Shown here: positions 25,031 through 33,021 of the stretch, in pieces
Layout of the letters: the number at the start of each line of letters is the position of its first letter
Numbering within the stretch: position 1 is the stretch's first letter
Assembly (NCBI GenBank): GCA_903929035.1
Contig: CAIYTF010000110.1
Coordinates: forward strand, 1 to 38,926
Direction: 5' to 3'
From: an uncultured Ignavibacteriales bacterium
GTDB taxonomy: Bacteria > Bacteroidota > Ignavibacteria > Ignavibacteriales > Ignavibacteriaceae
DNA: 38,926 bases
Translations under genes and position numbers: made by a program
Notes under the pieces: generated by a model
The model's database searches: none
What the model was told of the DNA's origin: nothing
What the model saw: only the letters and a program-made list of their open reading frames with translations

Positions 25031-27652
25031 ATGAATAAAATTTTATATAGCAGAAAATCAATCACAATTGCAGGATTGCTGTTTTTTCTTACAGCAATCC
25101 TGGGAATTCTGTATATCCGGTATTTAAATAATAGGGAAGTAGAAGAACAGTCTGAACAAGCACTTAGCATTGCCAAGGTCGCGGCAAGTGCGCTTGACGG
25201 AGAAAACCTTAAGAAATTGAGAGCAGTTACAGAAGACACAGGAACGACGGTTTACAAGAGCATAAAAAAGCGGCTGATTAACATAAAACATCTTTATCCC
25301 AATTCGCGATTCGCCTACCTCTATACAATGAGAGGAGATAAAATTTATTTTTTAGCGGATTCCGAACCGGCGGATTCAAAAGATTATTCACCTCCGGGAC
25401 AGGAATATGTTGAGGCGGACAATGCCTATAAAAACACTTTTATCAGCGGCAGCGATTCTGTTACTGCTCCTGTTTCCGATAGATGGGGAACTTGGATAAG
25501 CATACTGATTCCTATTAAAGATGAAACCAACGGTAAAACCATTGCCGTGTTTGGAATGGATTATGATTCGTATAACTGGAGCAAATTTTTTGTTTTTCAT
25601 AATGCGGAATACATTATAACGATTACAACATTTATTTTATTTTTATTTTTAACTTTAAAAGTTATCGCAAAAAACACGAACCTTAAAAAGGAAATCCTTG
25701 AACGCCTTTCAGCGGAACAGGCAAGCCAACGGGCGGAAGCGGCATTAAAAGAGAGTGAACAGAAATACCGCGGATTAGTTGAAAATTCACCCGATGCTAT
25801 CGTGATTTACGCGGACGGGAAATTTGTTTATGTTAATAAAGAGTTTATTCATTTAATGGCTGCAACGAGCGAGGACGAATTGATTGGGAAACCAGTTATC
25901 CAAATCGTTCATCAGGATTCCATTGAATTAGTCGTCGAACGAATGCGGAAAGTAGCCGTCGAAGGAACTGTTTTGCCTATTGCCGAAGAGAAATTAATAC
26001 GGTTAGATGGTTCCGTGGTTGAAGTGGAAATTAAGGCAATGTCGATTTGGTTCGAGCATATACTCGCGGTGCAGCTTATTGTCAGCGATATTACCGATAG
26101 AAAACGGGCAGAGACAGAACTACGCAAACTCTCCCAGGCTGTTCAGCAAAGCCCAGTGTCAGTTGTTATAACTGACATTAACGGAACTATCGAGTATGTA
26201 AATCCGAAAACACTTGAAACATCAGGTTATTCTTTGGAAGAATTAATAGGAAACAATCCGCGCATTTTCAGTTCTGGAGAAAAGCATAAAGAGGAGTATA
26301 AAATACTTTGGGATACTATCACTTCAGGCAAAGAATGGCGGGGTGAATTTCACAATAAAAAGAAAAACGGAGAACTTTATTGGGAGTCCGAGTTGATTTC
26401 TCCGATTATCGATGAAAAAGGAAACCTACTTCATTTTCTCGGAGTCAAGGAAGATGTTACTGAAAAAAAACAATTACTTCAAGATTTAATTAATTCAAAA
26501 GAAAAAGCGGAATCGGCGAACAAATTGAAAGACGCGTTTATAGCAAATATGTCGCACGAAATCAGAACACCGCTCAATGGAATTCTCGGGATGACCAGCA
26601 TTATCCAAGAGGCATATTCTCAATACGCGGCAGCTGAAGAAGAAAGGTTTTTCACATCCATTAAAAGATCTTCTAAGCGATTAATAAATACTGTTGACAA
26701 AATTCTGAATTTTTCCCTAATGCAAATTGGTGATTTTCCTGTTAAGAAAGCTGATATTTCGCTGGAGGCAATTATAGGAGGTCTTGTCCCAGAATTTAAT
26801 CAGTTAGCCGCGATGAAATCGCTAAAAATAGGCTTCAATACTACTATTGGCGGGGATACCGTTTTTGCAGATTCTAATGCCATAAAGACTGCATTAGAAA
26901 ATCTAATTGATAACGCGATAAAATTCACTAACACGGGTTCTATCGATATATCGATATACAGAGATAAGCAAAGCAATATATGTGTTGACATCCGTGATAC
27001 GGGAACCGGAATTTCCGAGGAATACCTTCAGGGAATGTTTGAACCTTATTCCCAAGAGGCTATTGGGTATAGCCGCCCTTATGAAGGATTGGGTTTGGGA
27101 CTTGCTATAACGAAAAAACTTCTTGATTTAAACGGAGCATCGATTGCCGTTAAAAGCAAAAAAGGTGAAGGAACATCGTGTACCATTCGCTTTGATATGC
27201 ACGATATGCCGGAAAAGAAAAATAAACCGGAAGAGATTGAAATAGTGCATTCTTCGCTTCCTAATAAAAAGACCAAGAATTTGAAGCCGGCTGTTCTTGT
27301 TGTGGAAGATGATATTGTAAATCAATATTTTATTGAGACAATATTAACCAAAAGCTTCGAAGTTAAAATTGCAGGTGATGCGGCAAAAGCATTAGAGCTG
27401 TTTACAAGCAATTCATTCGATTTAATACTTATGGATATTTCTCTTAAAGAAGGTATGAATGGTTTGGAATTAACCAAAGTTATCAGAGCCGGCAAAAAGA
27501 ATCCGAATATTCCAATTATAGCGGTAACCGGTCACGCGTTTCCCGAAGACTATAGAAATTCAATGGAAGCCGGCTGTAACGATTTTCTCACGAAACCATT
27601 TCAAAGTTTTCAGTTGATTGAGAAAATTGAAAAAATATTTGTTAACGGTTAA
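25031..27652 (+). CDS. Membrane hybrid histidine kinase: Cache-like sensor, two PAS, HisKA, HATPase, receiver
   Basis: Using the ATG at 25031 the protein has 873 residues. A TTG start at 24986 would add 15 residues ahead of the first helix. A membrane helix (SITIAGLLFFLTAILGILYI) is followed by a roughly 150-residue periplasmic region with a Cache-like pattern (SRFAYLYTMRGDKIYFLADS, GTWISILIPIKD, AVFGMDYD) and a second helix (about residues 185-205). Two PAS domains precede HisKA (MSHEIRTPLNG, His509), HATPase (DTGTGIS, GLGLGLAITKKL) and a receiver with Asp802 (LILMDISL). Its HisKA segment is identical in protein to that of the first kinase, and the receiver C-terminus is nearly so. It contains no output domain. 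Confidence 0.92.
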   Translation: MNKILYSRKSITIAGLLFFLTAILGILYIRYLNNREVEEQSEQALSIAKVAASALDGENLKKLRAVTEDTGTTVYKSIKKRLINIKHLYPNSRFAYLYTMRGDKIYFLADSEPADSKDYSPPGQEYVEADNAYKNTFISGSDSVTAPVSDRWGTWISILIPIKDETNGKTIAVFGMDYDSYNWSKFFVFHNAEYIITITTFILFLFLTLKVIAKNTNLKKEILERLSAEQASQRAEAALKESEQKYRGLVENSPDAIVIYADGKFVYVNKEFIHLMAATSEDELIGKPVIQIVHQDSIELVVERMRKVAVEGTVLPIAEEKLIRLDGSVVEVEIKAMSIWFEHILAVQLIVSDITDRKRAETELRKLSQAVQQSPVSVVITDINGTIEYVNPKTLETSGYSLEELIGNNPRIFSSGEKHKEEYKILWDTITSGKEWRGEFHNKKKNGELYWESELISPIIDEKGNLLHFLGVKEDVTEKKQLLQDLINSKEKAESANKLKDAFIANMSHEIRTPLNGILGMTSIIQEAYSQYAAAEEERFFTSIKRSSKRLINTVDKILNFSLMQIGDFPVKKADISLEAIIGGLVPEFNQLAAMKSLKIGFNTTIGGDTVFADSNAIKTALENLIDNAIKFTNTGSIDISIYRDKQSNICVDIRDTGTGISEEYLQGMFEPYSQEAIGYSRPYEGLGLGLAITKKLLDLNGASIAVKSKKGEGTSCTIRFDMHDMPEKKNKPEEIEIVHSSLPNKKTKNLKPAVLVVEDDIVNQYFIETILTKSFEVKIAGDAAKALELFTSNSFDLILMDISLKEGMNGLELTKVIRAGKKNPNIPIIAVTGHAFPEDYRNSMEAGCNDFLTKPFQSFQLIEKIEKIFVNG

Positions 27653-27771
27653 TTATGGCTCTATGACGATTAGCGTGGGTAAAAAAAGAATGAATCAATC
27701 AGTACCTTATGAAAAATAATATAATGATAAGGGCTTGTTAAGAAATAACTTTTACATTTTTTACTTGAATT

Positions 27772-28692
27772 TTAAGATAAGGGGAGTATGTCTTCTATTG
27801 AAGAAAGATTGTTTGTTGTTAAATAATTAATCAAGCCCTCGCGAATTTCCGTGAATACCTCGATACCGTGATAATAAACAGCTGTTCCAATTGATACATA
27901 TTTTGCTCCCGCCATTAAAAACTCGATCGCGTCATCAGCATTGAGGACACCGCCGGTGCCTATAATGGGAATGTCTATCAGTTTACTTATTTGGTAAATT
28001 AATTTCAGCGCGACAGGTTTAATGGCAGCACCGGAAATGCCGCCAAACTTATTTAGTATCATAGGTTTTCTCGCGTGAATATTTATTACCATACCCGGTC
28101 CAAGCGTATTTATTAACGTGAGTGCATCCGCGCCGGCATTCTCAGCTGCCTTTGCAATCTCGGGAACATTATACGTGTTCGGGGAAAGTTTCGCGATAAC
28201 AGGGAGACGGGAAATTTTCTTTACTTCCAAGACTATTTCAGTTACTTTTTCCTTTGAAGCAGCAAGGGGAATACCATATTCATCCGCGACATTCGGGCAG
28301 GAAAGATTTAATTCAATCGCATCCGCTTTCGAGTCGTTTACTTTCCTTGTCAGGGCGATAAAATCATCCGTTGAAATCGCGAAAACACTTGCTATAAGAG
28401 GCGCATCACTTCGATTTTTAAAGTCATCCGCTTCTTTTAATCCCGAGTCAATGCCGGGATTACACAATCCCATTGAATTGATAAATCCGCCTGCGAATTC
28501 GGCCACAACCGGACCGTTATGCCCTTTTCTTGGTTCAAGAGTGAGAGATTTCATAGTGACAATTCCGCACCCTGCCTCCACCGCGCGAAGCATACCTGAA
28601 TAAGATACATCTATAACGCCGGATGCAAGCACTAATGGGCTGTTCGCAAGTTTTCCAAAAAAATCGGTTTGCAGGATTCCGCTTTTTTTCAT
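27772..28692 (-). CDS. pyrD: Dihydroorotate dehydrogenase, class 1B catalytic subunit
   Basis: The 306-residue FMN enzyme oxidises dihydroorotate to orotate in pyrimidine synthesis. Its motifs are LANSPLVLASGV at the N-terminus, GFINSMGLCNPG (substrate binding), ELNLSCPNV with the Cys that serves as catalytic base in class 1 enzymes, VIAKLSPN, LINTLGPGMVI and the FMN phosphate site IIGTGGVLNADDAIEFLMAGA. Class 1B enzymes normally work with the Fe-S flavoprotein PyrK, and no pyrK is next to it. It follows pyrI with an ATGA overlap, as last gene of the pyrB-pyrI-pyrD operon. Confidence 0.9.
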   Translation of the reverse strand: MKKSGILQTDFFGKLANSPLVLASGVIDVSYSGMLRAVEAGCGIVTMKSLTLEPRKGHNGPVVAEFAGGFINSMGLCNPGIDSGLKEADDFKNRSDAPLIASVFAISTDDFIALTRKVNDSKADAIELNLSCPNVADEYGIPLAASKEKVTEIVLEVKKISRLPVIAKLSPNTYNVPEIAKAAENAGADALTLINTLGPGMVINIHARKPMILNKFGGISGAAIKPVALKLIYQISKLIDIPIIGTGGVLNADDAIEFLMAGAKYVSIGTAVYYHGIEVFTEIREGLINYLTTNNLSSIEDILPLS

Positions 28693-29153
28693 ACTTGCAA
28701 CGGGATAATAAATTTACTAATATCGTCAATTCTATATACCCGTTCGCAATAGCTGCACCGAATCGCGATAGGGCTTTTAGATTCTACAAGAAACTTGGTT
28801 ACCATAATTTCATTATTTGTAATGCAGGTGGGGTTGGGGCATTTGATTAATCGTTCAATTTTAGCAGGTAGTTCAACTTGACTTTTTTTAACAGAGCCAA
28901 AATTGCAAATGGTAACAAATGTCGCTGAAGGTGCTATTAGTGCAACAAGATTCAATTCGTGTTGAGAAAATTCGCGGTTTTCAACTTTTATAATATCTTT
29001 CTTGCCATATTTCTTGCTGGAGAGATGAGTGCCTATCATTAGCTGGTCGTTTTCGGAAATGCCCAGTATTTCTATTATTTTAAGGGCTTTACCCGCTGGT
29101 ATATGATCGATTACTGTGCCGTCTTTGATTGCATCGACTTTTAATTCTTTCAT
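28689..29153 (-). CDS. pyrI: Aspartate carbamoyltransferase regulatory subunit
   Basis: This 154-residue chain matches the normal PyrI length. The N-terminal allosteric domain begins KELKVDAIKDGTVIDHIPAG (nucleotide effector site). The C-terminal zinc domain has four Cys in CPNPTC ... CSYC, which contacts the catalytic subunit. It is expected to make ATCase sensitive to CTP/ATP. Its start overlaps the pyrB stop by one base (TAATG) and its stop overlaps the pyrD start, so the three genes are tightly coupled. Confidence 0.94.
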   Translation of the reverse strand: MKELKVDAIKDGTVIDHIPAGKALKIIEILGISENDQLMIGTHLSSKKYGKKDIIKVENREFSQHELNLVALIAPSATFVTICNFGSVKKSQVELPAKIERLIKCPNPTCITNNEIMVTKFLVESKSPIAIRCSYCERVYRIDDISKFIIPLQV

Positions 29154-30061
29154 TATGCAGCTCCTAATAAATTTGCTATAATCGCCTGCCTGACAAAAAG
29201 CCCGTTCCGTGCCTGATGGAAATAATACGCGTAAGGTGTGGAATCAACATCCGTTGTTATCTCGTTAACCCTGGGAAGCGGATGGAGAATCTTAAAATTT
29301 TCTTTTGGCGGGTGCTCTTTAAATAGACGCGCGGTTATCTGATAACTGTTTTTCAATTGTTCATACTCCACCGGATCGGCAAATCGTTCTTTTTGAACCC
29401 GTGTGACATACATAATATCGAGGGTTGGAATAATTTCTGCTAAATTATCGGATTCTATAAACTTGATATTTGCCAATGATTTATCGTTTCGAATGTAATC
29501 CGGGATTTTCAAGTGTCTTGGAGAAACAAGGTAAAATGTCACGCCAAAATGAGATAACCCATAAACTAAAGAATGAATTGTTCTTCCGAATCTTAAATCA
29601 CCCACCAGCGCGATGTGTAGATTCGAGAGAGTTGACTGTGTTTTTTGAATGGAATAAAGATCAAGCAGTGTTTGTGTTGGGTGCTGATTGCTGCCGTCAC
29701 CGGCATTTATGATAGGAATATCAAGAATTTCGGAAGCATATCGTGCTGCTCCTTCTATGACTGAACGAATAACGATTAAGTCCACATATTGCCGGACAAC
29801 ATTAATAGTATCGGAAAAAGATTCGCCTTTTTTGACGGATGAAGATTCGGAGCCTATCATTTGAATTGTTTTGCCGCCCATTCTTTTAACGGCAGTATCA
29901 AAAGAAAAAACCGTGCGGGTGGAAGGCTCATAAAATAGGAGTGCCGCGACTTTGTCGGATAAGTCCGGTCGGAGTTCCTTTTTCTCGATTTTCCCCGCTA
30001 AATCCAGCAATAGGAGAATATCCCTTTTTGCAAGATCTCTCATAGATATGACGTGTTTCAT
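29153..30061 (-). CDS. pyrB: Aspartate carbamoyltransferase catalytic subunit
   Basis: The 302-residue enzyme condenses carbamoyl phosphate and aspartate. Visible motifs are the carbamoyl-phosphate loop FYEPSTRTVFSFDTAVKRMG, the SVKKGESFSDTINVV loop with catalytic Ser/Lys, NAGDGSNQHPTQTLLDLYSI, RVQKERF and HPLPRVNEI. The length is typical. It is the first gene of the minus-strand operon with pyrI and pyrD; the promoter should lie just above 30061. No attenuator hairpin with a U-tract is evident in the leader. Confidence 0.95.
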   Translation of the reverse strand: MKHVISMRDLAKRDILLLLDLAGKIEKKELRPDLSDKVAALLFYEPSTRTVFSFDTAVKRMGGKTIQMIGSESSSVKKGESFSDTINVVRQYVDLIVIRSVIEGAARYASEILDIPIINAGDGSNQHPTQTLLDLYSIQKTQSTLSNLHIALVGDLRFGRTIHSLVYGLSHFGVTFYLVSPRHLKIPDYIRNDKSLANIKFIESDNLAEIIPTLDIMYVTRVQKERFADPVEYEQLKNSYQITARLFKEHPPKENFKILHPLPRVNEITTDVDSTPYAYYFHQARNGLFVRQAIIANLLGAA

Positions 30062-30419
30062 ATATCTCTATTTAGTTGATAATAATTTAATGTCTTTTGT
30101 TAGAGGGAAATCCGATTGGTTAACAGGATAAATATTACAGGATGATGAACAATGATTTGAAAGAAAAGAAAAAGAGCATATATAGCCGCGTAATATTGGA
30201 GGGAGAAAACAGTATTACTTGTTTTTAATCCCCGCATTTTATTCCATCACGTATCATTATTAAAAGGGTTCCGGCATTCATTTCAAATTCTTTTTATAAT
30301 TAATAATTTCGTAGGCTAAAATATTGGATATTTAGGTTAAATGCAAGAAAACAGGATAAAAAACTGCAAAGAGCATAGTTGCAAATAACCGAGCGTGTAG
30401 AATAATTTGTGTAAATAGC

Positions 30420-30435
30420 GAGTTAAGCTTAACTC
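30420..30435. promoter_or_regulatory. Perfect 16-bp palindrome, operator candidate
   Basis: GAGTTAAGCTTAACTC is its own reverse complement over all 16 bases. It is 250 bases upstream of the LysM/FecR start. A symmetric site of this length suits a dimeric repressor, but no regulator gene is next to it. Confidence 0.4.
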
Positions 30436-30512
30436 AAATAGCTTATTTTTCTCCTTGTTTTTCTTTGGGAAACTCAAATTAAAAAGCGGCAAAATGAACA
30501 ATAGTCAAACTT

Positions 30513-30581
30513 CGCGTAACACGCGTAAATAATATTTAACATATTGGTGAATTTTACGCGATTTATTGCTATTTTTACGCG
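30513..30581. promoter_or_regulatory. Cluster of four TTACGCG heptamers, two in each orientation
   Basis: CGCGTAA occurs at 30513-30519 and 30522-30528, and its complement TTACGCG at 30554-30560 and 30575-30581. All four copies fit within 69 bases and end about 105 bases before the LysM/FecR start. The arrangement suggests multiple binding sites for one factor or a dispersed repeat remnant. Confidence 0.4.
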
Positions 30582-30686
30582 AATTATATCTTGAAAAAAC
30601 GATATTGTTTTAAGAATTTGTATGTTCTGAATTGTCGTGATTCTATATTCAAAGAAAATATTGCTATTTAACCTGACAAAAATATT

Positions 30687-33017
30687 ATGAAAATAAGTAC
30701 CATTCTTGTTTTAGTGCTGCTGCTAATATCAAACTTGAGCTATTCGCAGCAGCAGAGCGTTCTACGTGTAGCCGTGCGGGAGAAACAAACGATTCGCGAT
30801 GTTGCAAAAGAGTATTTAAATGATCCCGATTTATGGGAAGAAATTCTTAAGAGCAATAAACTCCGATCTCCATCGGATGTGAAAACCGGTATGGTGCTGA
30901 CTATACCATACAACCAAATTATGAGAGCCAAAAAAGCAATTGACGAAGCCTTGGTTGAAATTCAGAAAGCAACAACTGCCGGTGCAAAATCTTTTGCATC
31001 TGATTTAATGACAAAAGCCATTGCTTCGCATACGCAGGCTATCAAAGAACGAAAATCCGGTAACTGGGATAAGAGTTATCAGCTCGGATCGGAGGCAAAG
31101 CAGGAAGCATTAAACGCGGCGCAGGAAGCCTCTATGAAGAGCGCGACAAAAGGTGAAGCAACCCTTTCTTTTTCAAAAGGAAAAGTTGAATCCAAAAAAT
31201 CAATAGAAAACCTTTGGCGGTCAATTCCTGTATTAGCGAAAATTATCGAGAACGACCGCGTGAGGACACTTTCTGATTCTTATGCTGAAGTTGCTTTTCA
31301 GGACAAAAGTAAAATTAGACTAAGCGAAAACTCTCAGGCGGTCATTCAACGAAACAGAGTTGACTTATTGACAAACCGAAGCGAGGCAAAAGTAACACTT
31401 GAAAAAGGTGATGCTTTCGCGCTGCTTGCCGGCGGAGCACAAGGCAAGAAAAAATTTAATCTTGAAACCCCGGGACTGGAAGCTACCGTCCGCTCCAAAA
31501 CATATTGGGTAAGTAAGGATGATAAAACCGCGAAGGTTGCCAATTATGACGGTGAAATTGATTTAAAATCCAAAAATTCAAAAATTACCTTGAAATCAAA
31601 CCAAGGCGCGTCTTTGCTTGCTTCGGGAACTTTGACACAGCCCAAAGATTTGCTGAAGCGTCCAAATCTTACATCTCCTGTCAATGAAAAAATCGTTTAT
31701 GAAAACAAAATATCATTAGAATGGAGTAAAGTTGATGGGGCGGACAAATACTGGCTGCAAATATCCCGCGATGCCACTTTTAAGACAGCGGTTTTTCAAT
31801 CAAAAGAAATGAAATCAACTGCTCACAATGCCGAATTAGAGCGCGGCAGTTATTATTGGAGAGCAGCGGCTATTGATAAGGATGGATTCCCCGGACCATT
31901 TTCTGATGCACGTTTATTCACGCTCATCGTGAATAACGAGGCTCCTTACTTGACCGTTTCAGAACCTGCAACAAATGTTTTTGTCACGAAGAATGAAATT
32001 GATATAAAAGGCAATACTGAATCACTCGTGAGGGTCAGTATCAATGGTGAGACACTCACGGTTGATGCTTCCGGAGCATTTGAGAAGCATTTTTTGCTGC
32101 ACGAAGGAGTGAATGTTTTTGACGTAGTTGCTATTGATTCAAGCGGTAATAAATCAACTATCACGCGTAAAGTTGATTATTCAAAAGGGCAGGGGTTGTT
32201 CTTGAAATATGACTTGAATACGCTGGGCGGTGAAAAACAAATTTATACTACGAATCAGTCATTAACAATAAAGGGTTCCACGACCGCGGAAACTTTTGTT
32301 ACTGCAATTTCCCATCCGACCGGATTGAAAGTTGCAGCACTTTCTGATTCAACAGGAGAGTTCAGGTTTACTATCTCAAGACTAACAACTAAAAATACGG
32401 TTATTGTTGAGGCTAAAAATAAAGAGGGCAAAATTTTAGTTGACACGATGTATATTTATCTTGATAAAGAATTGCCCGAGATTCGGTTCAACGATGAAAT
32501 TCCGGAAAAAACATCTGATAATTCTCTCGCGGTGATTGGCTTTGTTTCCAATGCTGCCGCGCTGCGGTTAAATGGCTCTGTAATTGAAATTAAGCAAAAT
32601 AAATTTCAGACATTATATGCCTTGAAAGAAGGATTAAATGAATTACTCTTTATCGCGACCAATAAAAATGGGGCAAAAACCAAAGTATATAGAAAAATCT
32701 TCCTTGACTCTGCTCCGCCTGAATTAATAAATTATAAAGCGGTGCCTGCAAAAATTACCGGAACTGGTATTGTTGCTTTTGAAATTAAAGCAAGCGATAA
32801 AACAGGTCTTAAAAAAACTGCCAAACTTATTTATCAATTAGGCGAAGACCTCTTTACCATTTACTTGAGGCTTGATGAAAATACACAAACATATCGCGCC
32901 TCAGAGAATTGCTCTTTTGCCGGCAGTGCTGATGTTAAAATTCGTCTTATTTTGCTGGAAGATCAACTTGGGAACTTGAAAGAGTATAATTTTTTAAATC
33001 AAGATTTGAAGAAATAA
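30687..33017 (+). CDS. Exported LysM and FecR-domain envelope protein
   Basis: The 776-residue protein begins with a signal peptide (MKISTILVLVLLLISNLSYS). A LysM domain follows at about residues 25-78 (YLNDPDLWEEILKSNKL, VKTGMVLTIPYN), which binds peptidoglycan. A helical, Ala- and Lys-rich segment (about 80-160) leads to a FecR-like beta domain at about 185-315 (RLSENSQAVIQ ... LETPGLEATVRSKTYWVSKD). Next are an Fn3-like module (SLEWSKVDGADKYWLQISRD, SYYWRAAAIDKDGFPGP) and about three to four Ig-like repeats of the NxFxxxxLxEGxNxxxxxAxxxxG type. FecR domains of this kind are not tied to sigma factors. The PKD gene starts 4 bases after its stop, so the two proteins probably act together at the cell envelope. 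Confidence 0.88.
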   Translation: MKISTILVLVLLLISNLSYSQQQSVLRVAVREKQTIRDVAKEYLNDPDLWEEILKSNKLRSPSDVKTGMVLTIPYNQIMRAKKAIDEALVEIQKATTAGAKSFASDLMTKAIASHTQAIKERKSGNWDKSYQLGSEAKQEALNAAQEASMKSATKGEATLSFSKGKVESKKSIENLWRSIPVLAKIIENDRVRTLSDSYAEVAFQDKSKIRLSENSQAVIQRNRVDLLTNRSEAKVTLEKGDAFALLAGGAQGKKKFNLETPGLEATVRSKTYWVSKDDKTAKVANYDGEIDLKSKNSKITLKSNQGASLLASGTLTQPKDLLKRPNLTSPVNEKIVYENKISLEWSKVDGADKYWLQISRDATFKTAVFQSKEMKSTAHNAELERGSYYWRAAAIDKDGFPGPFSDARLFTLIVNNEAPYLTVSEPATNVFVTKNEIDIKGNTESLVRVSINGETLTVDASGAFEKHFLLHEGVNVFDVVAIDSSGNKSTITRKVDYSKGQGLFLKYDLNTLGGEKQIYTTNQSLTIKGSTTAETFVTAISHPTGLKVAALSDSTGEFRFTISRLTTKNTVIVEAKNKEGKILVDTMYIYLDKELPEIRFNDEIPEKTSDNSLAVIGFVSNAAALRLNGSVIEIKQNKFQTLYALKEGLNELLFIATNKNGAKTKVYRKIFLDSAPPELINYKAVPAKITGTGIVAFEIKASDKTGLKKTAKLIYQLGEDLFTIYLRLDENTQTYRASENCSFAGSADVKIRLILLEDQLGNLKEYNFLNQDLKK

Positions 33018-33021
33018 TATT

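Larger units (their letters stand above)
30062..30686. other. Divergent intergenic region of 625 bp with palindrome and TTACGCG repeats
   Basis: It lies between pyrB (minus) and the LysM/FecR gene (plus) and contains no protein-like frame. It holds a perfect 16-bp palindrome (30420-30435) and four TTACGCG/CGCGTAA heptamers (30513-30581), annotated separately. Both promoters must lie here. Confidence 0.6.

Noticed and set aside
18466-27652. Signalling-based phage-defence island
   Set aside because: The three kinases have ordinary sensory and transmitter domains, and no effector such as a nuclease, NADase or membrane-pore protein lies beside them.
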